A stretch of 64,000 bases of DNA, from the NCBI RefSeq assembly GCF_021917145.1, contig NC_061070.1, positions 14,468,772-14,532,771 of the forward strand. Direction: 5' to 3'. The stretch comes from Hypomesus transpacificus (Eukaryota > Chordata > Actinopteri > Osmeriformes > Osmeridae). The notes below the pieces were generated by a model, which was not told the origin of the DNA, did not search any database, and was given only the letters and a program-made list of their open reading frames with translations. The translations under genes and the position numbers were made by a program. This document shows positions 1 to 9,631 of the stretch, piece after piece (the first letter of the stretch is position 1; every line of letters begins with the position of its first letter).

Positions 1-946
1 ACTGTTGATTGTATGTACCACTTTTTATACCAGTCAGGATTGTCAGTAGTGAAAATAGGATCCTATATCAGTGATGAATGAACATGGTGTGTGCCCGATG
101 AACATGCATATTCTCAACCTCCAGAGCATTACACTGTAGGCCTTATGTTTCTCTTGGCCTGCTCTGTGTAGGTATGCAGCCAGGGATGAAAGTACATTAT
201 TATTAGCAGTTACTGTAATTTATCAGGCAGAGTTAAGTATTCTGTAGTGTTTTTACACGTCACCATTGAGGTGTAAAAGACCAAAGTCCAATTGAGAACT
301 TGTTAACCACATTGATGCTAACCCCCTACAAATGGTTCATTTTGTTATGTCAACATCTCTGGATGTTTACACAAAACCTGAATATCCTCCTGCATTTCTG
401 CACTTGTCTCTGGCCTGTCTTGTTTGTGGGACTGTGCTATGATATAGGCCATTAACCAAATGGTCCCATGACGTGACTTCAGCTTGAGATCTTCCTACCA
501 TTATTATCCTATTTTCTACAACATTGTCATGCAGAGTTTAGATTATGGATGATCATCTCAGCCTCACTATGGATAATTATCAGTCAGTTTCACAAGTACG
601 GCACTACTACACAGTAGATACTGGAACAGTGTGTTCTAGAAAGTTTCACCACTGAGGAAACTTGTTATCATCACAACTTCCTCTTCACTTTTTCAAGCGG
701 TTACATTCATGCATTGGAGTGTCAGCTCATTCTTTTTAGCTGTGTTGAATGTTGTTTATCAAGACTAAATCAAGCTCAGTCATATAAAGAGATTCCAGAC
801 AAATCAGAGTCAAAGAGGATGGATGTAGGAAGGGGGGTTCCTACTCCTTGTAGCCTGAATTCTTTGCTACAGGGAGAATCACAGGAAGGGCTTTGAGGAT
901 GTGGAGCCTAGTGGCTAATAGCTCTGTGCTTCTGTTATTGTTCCAG
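1..946. other. Non-coding stretch, probably last intron of the serglycin-like gene
   Basis: I see no convincing exon here on either strand. The stretch ends in an acceptor (pyrimidine-rich tract, then ttccag at 941-946) that opens the coding exon at 947. It is therefore most simply the 3' part of the intron before that exon. The earlier exons of the gene are not recognisable in the window and should lie to the left. Confidence 0.5.
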
Positions 947-1397
947 ACTGAATAAGAACCCTGCGCTTGACGAGCAGGAGGCAACCGGCCTCGAATGGAA
1001 AGATCAGCAGGAGGAGGATCAGAAGGTGGAGGAGGCAGTGCAGGAGGAACAAGAAGAGGAGGTGGAGGAGGCAGTGCAGGAGGAACAAGAAGAGGAGGTG
1101 GAGGAGGCAGTGCAGGAGGAACAAGAAGAGGAGGCGAAGGAGGAAGGACAGGAAGACGTGTATGAGGACGAGTTAGAAGAGGATGTTGATGAGGAAGAAT
1201 ACCAGTATGAGGTAGACCCAGTTCTGGTGGAGCCTGTGGAGGAGCAATCTGGGGAGGGCTCAGCCGCTGGACCTTTCCTCAATGACCAGGGCTCTGGGGA
1301 GTTAGACTACTCCAGCTTTGTCTTTCCTGAGAAGGTCATGATAGATCAGGTCATACCTCCAGTTCAGGAGATGAAAGAAGACCTCCTTCTCCTGTAG
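947..1397 (+). CDS. srgn: Terminal coding exon of a probable serglycin (partial gene)
   Basis: The open frame runs from the acceptor at 946 to the stop at 1395-1397, about 149 codons. The first base completes a codon begun in the previous exon. The start reads LNKNPALDEQEATG. Then comes a Glu-rich part with three copies of VEEAVQEEQEEE (residues about 27-62 of the exon) and a further acidic segment. Two Ser-Gly sites in acidic context follow (QSGEG and GSGELDYSS), and the tail ends EMKEDLLLL. Serglycin is the secretory-granule proteoglycan core of blood cells, whose last exon carries Ser-Gly glycosaminoglycan sites and an acidic C terminus. In mammals SRGN lies next to VPS26A, in the position seen here. 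The call rests on position, the Ser-Gly sites and overall acidity, not on clear sequence identity. Unusually it has only two SG sites and a large Glu repeat. Another acidic secreted protein is possible. Confidence 0.45.
1026..1133 (+). repeat. Coding minisatellite, 36-bp unit x3
   Basis: Three back-to-back 36-bp units start at 1026, 1062 and 1098. They encode VEEAVQEEQEEE three times; the last unit is followed by AKEEGQED. The period is a multiple of three, so copy number can change without breaking the frame. Confidence 0.9.
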
Positions 1398-1755
1398 AGT
1401 TATTGCAGAGAACAGCAATACTTCTGAAATGGCTCGTACTGTTTTAAGTGATTCCTTATCTGGCAACATATCTAAACATCATATGAACGATGGTAAATGC
1501 CCGATTTGATACATTTACTGTATATAAAACTGTCCTATAAAAGGGCTGTTCTGTGTAGGATAAGCTTAATTTGCACCTCATTTTCCAAAATTTGTTAAGA
1601 ATATCTTTTTTTATATCGTCATTTGTATTCATTTGATTAAACCAGTGACCTTTATATACATAACCTCTGTGCACATAAACGGATTTGAAGGGATTTTGTG
1701 TTTTTTCTTTGCTTGCTGTATTGAGACAGTTACAGTAATCAATATAGCACCTTTG

Positions 1756-1773
1756 CCCCCCCCCCCCCCCCCC
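1756..1773 (+). repeat. Poly-C run (18 bp)
   Basis: Uninterrupted run of C in the 3' UTR of the serglycin-like gene. Its length may be unreliable in sequencing. Confidence 0.85.
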
Positions 1774-2009
1774 AAAAGCCTATAGTCTATAAGCAATACG
1801 TTATTTAAAAGTTTCGATGTAGATCTCAGTTTAAAATAATCTGTAACCAGGCTTAATTTCTGTCCTAAAACCTAGCCTATCATATGTTATTAGGTGCAAG
1901 ACTGCATAGCTACTACTAAATATCTGTAGTGGTCACAATTAGACATGTTATCACTCTTTTCTTGTCTTATTTCTAACAATGGGATGAAAAACAAGTGTAT
2001 GGAGGATTA

Positions 2010-2015
2010 AATAAA
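2010..2015 (+). promoter_or_regulatory. Poly(A) signal AATAAA of the serglycin-like gene
   Basis: This is a canonical hexamer about 610 bases after the stop codon, shortly before the transposon at 2130. It is the likely 3' end of the gene. Confidence 0.5.
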
Positions 2016-2129
2016 GAAACATTTGGAACCAAACAACTGTTCAATCAATGGTATTTACACTTTGAAAGGCTGTAAGAATTGTTATGTAAGAAAGAATATG
2101 TATGCAACATCTGCTAAATTCAATACATA

Positions 2130-2350
2130 CAGTGCCCTCCAAAAGTATTGGAACAGTGAGGCGAATTCCTTTATTTTTGCTGTAGACTGAAAACATTTGG
2201 GCTTGACATCAAATAATGAACGTGAGACCAGAGATCAACGTTTCAGCTTTTATTTCCAGGTATTTACATCAGGATCTGATGCACAACTAAGAAAATATCA
2301 CATTTTGTTTGAATCCACCCATTTGTCATGTGATCAAAAGTATTGGAACA
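2130..2350. repeat. Left terminal inverted repeat of Tc1 copy 1
   Basis: It pairs with 3569-3790. The outer end reads aaaagtattggaacagtgag, and a second related motif sits at the inner end (aaaagtattggaaca, 2336-2350), as in IR/DR-type elements with two transposase sites per end. Confidence 0.85.
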
Positions 2351-2383
2351 GATATACTTAAAACATATTTAAGTGAATAAGAC

Positions 2384-3421
2384 TTAATATTTAGTTGCAA
2401 ATCCTTTGCTTTCAATAACTGCAGCAAGTCTGTGACCCATTGACGTCACCAAACTTTTGCATTCTTCCTTTTTGATGCTTTCCCAGGCTTTCACTGCAGC
2501 CTCTTTCAGTTGTTGTTTGTTTTGTGGGGTTCCTCCCTTCAGTCTCCTCTTAAGCAGGTAAAATGCATGCTCTATAGGGTTTAAGTCTGGAGATTGACTT
2601 GGCCAGTCTAATACCTTTCATTTCTTGCCCCTGATGAACTCCTTTGTTGTTTTGGCAGTGTGTTTTGGGTCGTTATCTTGCTGCATGATGAAGGCTCTGC
2701 CAATCAGTTTGGTTGCATCTTTCCTTAAATTGGCAGACAAAATGTTTCTGTAGACTTCCGAGTTCATTTTGCTGCTGCCATCATGTGTTACATCCTCAAT
2801 GAAGATTAATGAGCCCGTCCCAGAAGAAGCCATGCAAGCCCAAGCCATGACATTACCTCCACCGTGTTTCACAGATGAGCTTGTGTGTTTGGGATCATGA
2901 GCAGTTCCTTTCTTTCTCCAAACTTTAGCCTTTCCATCACTTTGGTAAAAGTTAATCTTTGTCTCATCAGTCCATAAAACTTTGTCCCAGAATTTTTGAG
3001 GTTCATCTCTGTACTTTTTGGCAAATTCCAGCCTGGCCTTCCTATTCTTCTTGCTAATGAGTGGTTTGCATCTTCTGGTGTAGCCCTTGTACTTTTGTTC
3101 ATGAAGTCTTCTGCGAACAGTAGATAGTGATACCTTCACTCCTGCCATCTGGAGGTTGTTGCTGATCTCACTAACAGTTGTTTTAGGGTCTTTCTTTACA
3201 GCTCTCACAATGTTTCTGTCATCAACTGCTGATGTTTTCCTTGGTCTACCTGTTCGACGTCTGTTACTTAGTACACCAGTAGTTTTCTTCTTCTTCAGGA
3301 CATTCCAAATGGTTGTACTGGCTATGGCCAATGTTTCTGCAATGGCTCTGATTGATTTTCCATCTTCTCTAAGACTCACAATTGCTTGTTTTTCACCCAA
3401 AGACAGCGCTCTGGTTTTCAT
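2384..3421 (-). pseudogene. Tc1-like transposase with one premature stop
   Basis: The frame matches the 345-codon transposase of copy 2. The start is ATG at 3419-3421 (MKTRALSLGEK) and the original stop is at 2384-2386. At 2618-2620 the codon for Trp in GKKW has become TGA, about residue 268. The rest of the frame downstream is open. The truncated product keeps the helix-turn-helix region, the GRPRKT motif, the first catalytic Asp (WTDETK) and the second (QQDNDPKH). It loses the catalytic Glu of the DD34E triad (SPDLNPIE in copy 2). Translation would give an inactive, possibly DNA-binding fragment. Six other amino-acid differences from copy 2 are visible before the stop. Confidence 0.93.
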
Positions 3422-3568
3422 GTTGTTTTCACCTCTGAATACAGTCTGCATAGACAAAACCTATCTTACCCAATCTGAACCTGAGTGTAGACATTCAGTG
3501 GTATTTATTGATTGAATAATGTATGTAATAGGACACACCTGGGCAACAAAAAAAACCTGTCAGTCACA

Positions 3569-3790
3569 TGTTCCAATACTTTTGCTCACGTGACAAATGG
3601 GTGGGTTCGAACAAAAAGGTGATATTTTATAATTTGTGCATCAGATCCTGATGTAAATACCTGGAAATAAAAGCTGAAACGTTGATCTCTGGTTTCACAT
3701 TCATCGTTTGATGTCAAGCCCAAATGTTTTCAGTCTACAGCAAAAATAAAGGAATTGGCCTCACTGTTCCAATACTTTTGGAGGGCACTG
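3569..3790. repeat. Right terminal inverted repeat of Tc1 copy 1
   Basis: Inverted partner of 2130-2350. It starts tgttccaatacttttg and ends ggagggcactg, directly before the TA target duplication. Confidence 0.85.
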
Positions 3791-3792
3791 TA

Positions 3793-4756
3793 TACCTTTA
3801 GGTTGGGTTACATTATGTAAGGTTAACTGTATTTGATTGTAAAAAAAAATCTGTAAATTGTTGCCTGAAATGACACAAAGCAATAATAAAATACTAATTC
3901 ACAGTTACACTGGTGGAGCCCCATGTCGCACCCCTGTCCTTCAAACAGCCTGAGTGCTCCACTCACAGATAGAGAATCAGTAAGATGTTGTGTACGTTTT
4001 AGCAGGTAGGCTGTTATAGGTAAGTGTGATGGCTAATTCAAATTAAACAAACAAGAAACGAAAATACCTTTAAACCATTAGGCTTTTGAGCACGTAGGCT
4101 ACCCTCAAGGCAGGCCAGACCCCAAAAACAAACTTAACATTTGTTTAAAGCCCTGCGATTGGTAAAAAAGAAAAGAAAATCCAATCAAAGGGCCCCTCAC
4201 ACAATTTTTGTTTAGGGTCCCCAAAACCGTGGGATTGGCCTTGGCTACACATATTAACGAACGCTTTATTTCAGTTGTTAAATTCCTCTAATTTCGGTTA
4301 AGAATTGCTTACAGTAGGGACGAGGGACGAGGAATGGACCGTCCAAGAGTCTTGGCAAGACTTCTCATTAGAGTCACATGACAACATGGAAGTATGAAGT
4401 TGGCAACAATAATGCACCGATTAATGTAAATTTATATCCAAATAAAAGTTAGCAAAACACCAGAGTTTTGCTTCTTCGTCTTCGAATACTACTACAAAAT
4501 AGACGTAGGCTATGCTAAATATACCAAAATACATGCCAAATATATTTAACAAAATATAAACAGTATAAACGTTTCCTTTCTAGCATATCAAGTTGGTCAG
4601 TGGCCTTTATTGTGAAATGCCCATGCAGTTGGATGATTGCTGGAGCTCTGACTGAGGGATTCCCAACCCAGAGACTCGGAATAGTATTTTTCATCAAAGC
4701 AACACAGGGCTTGGTGAAACGGAGATTGTCTTTAACTGTGACAGTAAACAGCTGAA
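3793..4756. other. Intergenic DNA and probable vps26a promoter/5' UTR
   Basis: No coding exon is seen. The last few hundred bases should hold the vps26a transcription start and 5' UTR, because the start codon is at 4757. I see no clear TATA box. Just downstream, in intron 1 (4830-4930), is a run of overlapping ctag and gctagc motifs. Confidence 0.45.
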
Positions 4757-7700
4757 ATGGTGAGTCTGCTAGAAACCCACGTCTGTTTGCACGAAACATA
4801 AACAGAGACACAGCTAGCCTGCAATCTCTAAAACTGTATTAGCTAGCTAGCTAATCCCAGTAGCCTACTGCAAAATAGGCTGGCTAACCGTATGCCAGCT
4901 AGGCTAGCCAAGTTAGCTAGCCTAGCTAACTGCAACGGTACGTTAGCTGCGGAGGCCTTGGTTTATTGGACAGCATCTGCAAGTTAATCATTTGGTTCAT
5001 TGCCACATCAAGTTTTTAGAGCCAGTAACATAACACATCAGAACCAACCATTTACATCGTTTAAGCCGTCAATAGATTTAGACCTAACGCTAATTATTTG
5101 TCGGCCTCCTTGATTAAGACGACATACTGTAGCATATTTAGTCAGCTAGCCGACTACTAGGCTAGTTAACTACGGTAGTAGACTGGTTTCCTTAATACAG
5201 TGTACAGTGGCTACCCATCCGTTTTCAAGTGTCCCTGCCTGCGTTGATTGATAGTCAACAACTGAAGGGTCAATTGTCCCTGACAGATGTAGAGCTAGTT
5301 AAAGCTAGCTTGATATGTAGATGGCATTGTATAGGAAGGTTACTCTTGTCATGCATATGCGAATGTAATCCTATCTGTGTGAATCTGTCTTTCAGAGTTT
5401 CCTTGGTGGTTTGTTTGGCCCTGTGTGTGAAATTGATGTCTTATTAAATGATGCCGAGTCTAGAAAGACAGCAGAACTAAAAACAGAAGAGGGGAAGATC
5501 GAAAAGAACTATTTATTTTATGATGGAGAGTCTGTGTCCGGGAAGGTAAGCTCCGTTACAGCTTGTTTGGAATTTCAAGCTGGATGAAACTGAAAACGGT
5601 CCACTATCATTGCATGAACAATGCAAGTGCTTTCAACCCAGTGATTATTGTGCTATAAATGTTTTCATATATGTACGTTCATTGTTTAAATATATATGAG
5701 TTAATTGCATATTGAGTTAAGTTAGGGAGTCTTCTGTTTACAATATTATTATTGCTCTTTGTCTAATTTGTGTCTGACTGTCGTTTCTTCAGGTCAATCT
5801 GAATGTGAAGCAAACTGGGAAAAGACTTGAACATCAGGGGATCCGCATTGAGTTTGTGGGACAGATAGGTTTGTTCACTGAAGAGCCTTACAGCTGTTCT
5901 GAATTCTAAACTTACTGCTGTTCTGAATTCTAAACTCCAAATATAAATTATATGGAACTGTTGGTTCTAAAACCCAGTGCTCTGTATTGTACAGGCTGAG
6001 AGGCTTAGAGCATGTGCTAGTCATGTGAACACTGCTGAAGTCCACCATAGCCAATTCTAGTTCAGAAACAGGTTTTTCTCACGACTATGGTATAGCCATT
6101 GATCCGACATTGGTAGAGTCAATCTTGTTTTTGTGTCCTTATTTCATATGAAACAAAACATTAGAAATACTGGTTCCTTCTCATTGAAAGAAGGAACAGT
6201 GAAATGGCAAACTCTCCATATCTTATAAGTCTGTTTGAGACACAGTCATATAAAGTTATGATTATTTCTGTAGTCTGTGTCCAGAAGGTACTATTGCTTC
6301 TACTATCGTCTGCTAAATGACTAAATGTAAAAAATTACTAAATGTACTATCAATACTTCCTTACACTGTGCAAAACTGTTGCAGAGCTGTTTAGTGACAA
6401 AAGCAACACCCATGAGTTTGTGAACTTGGTGAAGGAGCTGGCACTGCCTGGGGAACTGACCCAGAACAGGAGCTATGACTTTGAGTTCATGCAGGTGGAG
6501 AAGCCTTATGAATCTTACGTAGGAGCCAATGTGAGACTGAGGTAGGCTTACAACCCCTTCTCCCCAACACACATTTCTTGATTGTACCTGTATGTCTTTA
6601 GCCACCCTAATGATTCTTTCTGTGGGTTTCTGCGTGTGTTTTCCTCCAGATATTTCCTGAAGGTGACAATAGTGAGGCGCCTATCTGACCTGATCAAGGA
6701 GTATGACCTGATTGTCCACCAGCTGGCTACTTACCCTGATGTAAACAACTCCATCAAAATGGAGGTTGGCATTGAGGACTGCTTACACATAGAGTTTGAA
6801 TACAACAAGTCAAAGTGAGTTTTCATATTCCATCAAAGGCATGGGATTCATAACAGTATTGTCATTTTGGGGTTCTATTTAGAACCCGTCAGAGAAAAAA
6901 AAAAAATGACTTGTTGGATCTAGACTGGGCCTCTGTCATTAAGTGAATGCTTCCGTTTGTGTCCTCAGGTACCATTTGAAGGATGTGATTGTAGGAAAAA
7001 TCTACTTCCTCCTGGTCAGGATCAAGATCCAACACATGGAGCTACAGCTAATCAAGAAGGAGATCACTGGAATAGGTGAGATCATCAGAGATGACAGAGG
7101 ATATTTTTGTAATTCATAAATGGATCCACTTAGAACAATAACAAAAGGTTGATCATATTTCATGCCCACAGGGCCCAGCACGACCACGGAAACGGAAACG
7201 GTTGCCAAGTATGAGATTATGGACGGCGCCCCAGTAAAAGGTAGAATGGCACAAGTCGATAGCAGCTGGGACCCTATTGAATATCCAATATATTAAATGA
7301 CATGTCATGCATCACATTTTCATCTCAAACTTTAATCTTGTCCTGTTTTTGTTCTGTTGAGGCTAAGAGAGACTAGAGGAGTGGTCTCAATGCCTGTTGA
7401 TGTCCTCGATTTACCCCAAAACCCTAATGCTTGTGTTTCTTCAGGAGAGTCAATTCCCATCCGACTCTTCCTGGCTGGTTATGACCTTACAGCCACAATG
7501 AGAGACGTCAACAAGAAGTTTTCTGTTCGCTACTTCCTCAACTTGGTGCTGGTTGATGAGGAGGACAGGAGATACTTCAAACAGCAGGTAAACACACAGA
7601 GCTCCAGCATGTATGCTGACTAACCCCAACACAGAAACATCATGTAGTACTATGTTCTGATTGCGGTACTTTCATATGGTCATGCCAAAAAATCACCGTC

Positions 7701-7896
7701 TGTAACAGAGAAATATACCACGAGTCGACATCAATCACCGTAATCGAAATGTCAACTTGTTAATGATCTGACCTCTCTCCAGGAGGTTGTCCTGTGGAGG
7801 AAGGCCCCTGAAAAAATGAAGAAACGCAACTTCCACCAACGCTACGAGTCCCCTGAGCCCCGACCCACTGTCCCCGCAGAGCAGCCCGAGATGTAA
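4757..7896 (+). CDS. vps26a: Vacuolar protein sorting 26A, retromer subunit (9 coding exons, 327 aa)
   Basis: Coding exons: 4757-4759, 5396-5545, 5793-5868, 6385-6541, 6650-6814, 6969-7075, 7172-7240, 7445-7587, 7783-7896. They total 984 bases and stay in frame, giving 327 residues, the same length as human VPS26A. VPS26 is the arrestin-like subunit of the retromer cargo-recognition complex with VPS35 and VPS29. It works on the cytosolic face of endosomes in endosome-to-Golgi and endosome-to-surface recycling. Recognisable blocks include FLGGLFGPVCEID, NYLFYDGESVSGKVNL, HEFVNLVKELALPGEL, ATYPDVNNSIKMEVGIEDC and the tail EQPEM. The protein is cytosolic, with no signal peptide. The first coding exon contributes only the ATG, followed directly by a gtgagt donor, and exon 2 starts SFLGG. 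I prefer the A over the B paralogue because of the HKDC1-HK1 neighbourhood and the C-terminal sequence. Confidence 0.95.
6307..6331 (+). repeat. Short SINE-tail fragment
   Basis: In vps26a intron 3, cgtctgctaaatgactaaat is the reverse complement of the tail shared by the SINE copies at 10620 and 19320. Only about 25 bases are recognisable. Confidence 0.5.
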
Positions 7897-9631
7897 GCAT
7901 CCCCAGGGTCACCGGACAGGAACACAGACACTGAGAACCATGCTGAACCATGCTGATTCTGCTGAATGCTAAGCCAGAAGAGACGGGGGAACAACTCTAC
8001 ACGCCAGGATAGATAAAAGGCCCGCTGTATGTTTTCCCTACCTTCCACAAACCCACAGGTGTCGGTGTTGCTACCTGCCACACCTGAATGGATTACAGGT
8101 CCTCTGATGGCCACTGCTATCTCACTTATAGCAGAATGGATGGACTCCTCTCTTCCTCTTACACAGCTGTTGGACAAGAGATTGCATTTATTTTATATTA
8201 TAACACTCATTTTTGGCCCTACTCTTCCTGTAATTGATGCACTTGTTTCAGCCAAGCACTGGGAGAATAGTCATACACTAATAGATTTTAAGGATGTTTT
8301 CTCAGTGTGTGTGAACAGGTTCACCAGAATGTGATGAGTTGATATTAGGTCGAGAACATCCTTTGTTGGCTGTAGGATCCGTCTCTAAGGTCAAGCTGTA
8401 GGAAAATAGGCATTCTTTGAGCTTCAGAGGTGCCATATTTATAATCCACTGAAATATGTAAAAGATTTATATATCTTAAGTTATTTAGTATTGAAGCTGT
8501 AGTTTCACTCATTTCACTTTTCTTATCATGCAGCAAGGTGACAATGTATTTGTTATGTTTGTTTTCATTTTCAAAGATAAATATACTGTATAATAAATAA
8601 TTGCTTTTACATTATGCATTGGCTGGAGGCACTATGAATGATCTTGAATAAAATGGTGGAACAGTTTTTATTATTTTTATTTTATTATCAAATAGTTAGG
8701 TCATGTACTAATACTACCTGTAAGTCACGATGCCCTAAGATTGTGCTGCACCATGTAATATGTTACAAGGACAATTCCCAGACCTCTCACAATGGTTTTT
8801 CTCTTTAGTTATTTCTGAACTATACAGGCATTGTTGTTTGTTTGCTTTCAGTTAAGTGCCTGTTAATTATGAAACCTTTTGCCAAATGCTTCCACCCCCA
8901 CTACATGTTCACCAACTTTATACTGTACTATCATTGATTTATGGGTGTGAACAAATATCATTTATATCTACCCTGCTTCAGTATCTATCCATTACCAATA
9001 AACGATGCAAATTGTTACTGTATTGGAGTGGTGTTATAATTTACTGTTTGATGTAGTTGCAGTTGCAATGAATGGCCATGGCGCTTTTGTAAAACATTTT
9101 TCATAGGCATGGTTGGCGAAATTGTATAAAACCTGTCTAGATACTGGCATTTTAGGCCGAGGTGAAGACACATCGGTCAAAAGCGGTATGAAGAAGAGTG
9201 ACCACTACAAAACATTTCCTATTTGATGCTGACTATGCACTTTGACCCTTGGGGTCCTTTCCCAGAGTTACTTAAATACGCCAAGAGATATGCCAGTCAA
9301 TACAATTACATTTTCTTTCTACATATAAAAAGTAACTATGTTACGGTAAACCATTGACTGATTATCCCAATAAAAACGTATAATGTGTAACTAAATAAAG
9401 CAAGTTCGCTTTTATTTCCGATTTTGCGCAAATAAAATATCAGGCAAACTTCAGACTTCTATCAATACCTGGGTCCTCCTGCACGTTTTGTTGCAGAGAG
9501 GAGCGAGAGGATGTTGACCGTCCTCTGAGAGTGTTTGTAACAGACTGTAATGAACAATACTACAACATGAGTAAAAAATAAGTCTCAGTTCGCACTTACC
9601 GAATGAAGAAACAATAACGGAACTGTCCATC
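7897..9631. other. vps26a 3' UTR and gap before supv3l1
   Basis: No coding exon is seen. AATAAA hexamers at 8592-8597, 8647-8652 and 8997-9002 are candidate vps26a poly(A) signals, giving a 3' UTR of roughly 0.7-1.1 kb. The last few hundred bases before 9632 should contain the supv3l1 promoter; no clear core element stands out. Confidence 0.5.

Larger units (their letters stand above)
2130..3790 (-). mobile_element. Tc1/mariner transposon, copy 1 (1661 bp)
   Basis: The element begins cagtgccctccaaaag and ends with the reverse complement. It is flanked by the TA target duplication at 2128-2129 and 3791-3792. The terminal inverted repeats are long, about 221 bp (2130-2350 and 3569-3790). Each has the outer sequence and a related inner copy, the IR/DR layout of fish Tc1 elements. 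It is the same length as copy 2 at 38289-39949 and nearly identical, so both inserted recently. The transposase is on the minus strand and broken by one nonsense codon. Confidence 0.95.

Noticed and set aside
714-896. Upstream exon of the serglycin-like gene
   Set aside because: The 60-codon frame lacks a suitable donor and shows no signal peptide or two-Cys pattern in the right place.
3156-3515. 119-codon plus-strand frame inside the transposon (also at 39315-39674)
   Set aside because: Antisense shadow of the Tc1 transposase, present in both copies because the copies are near identical.
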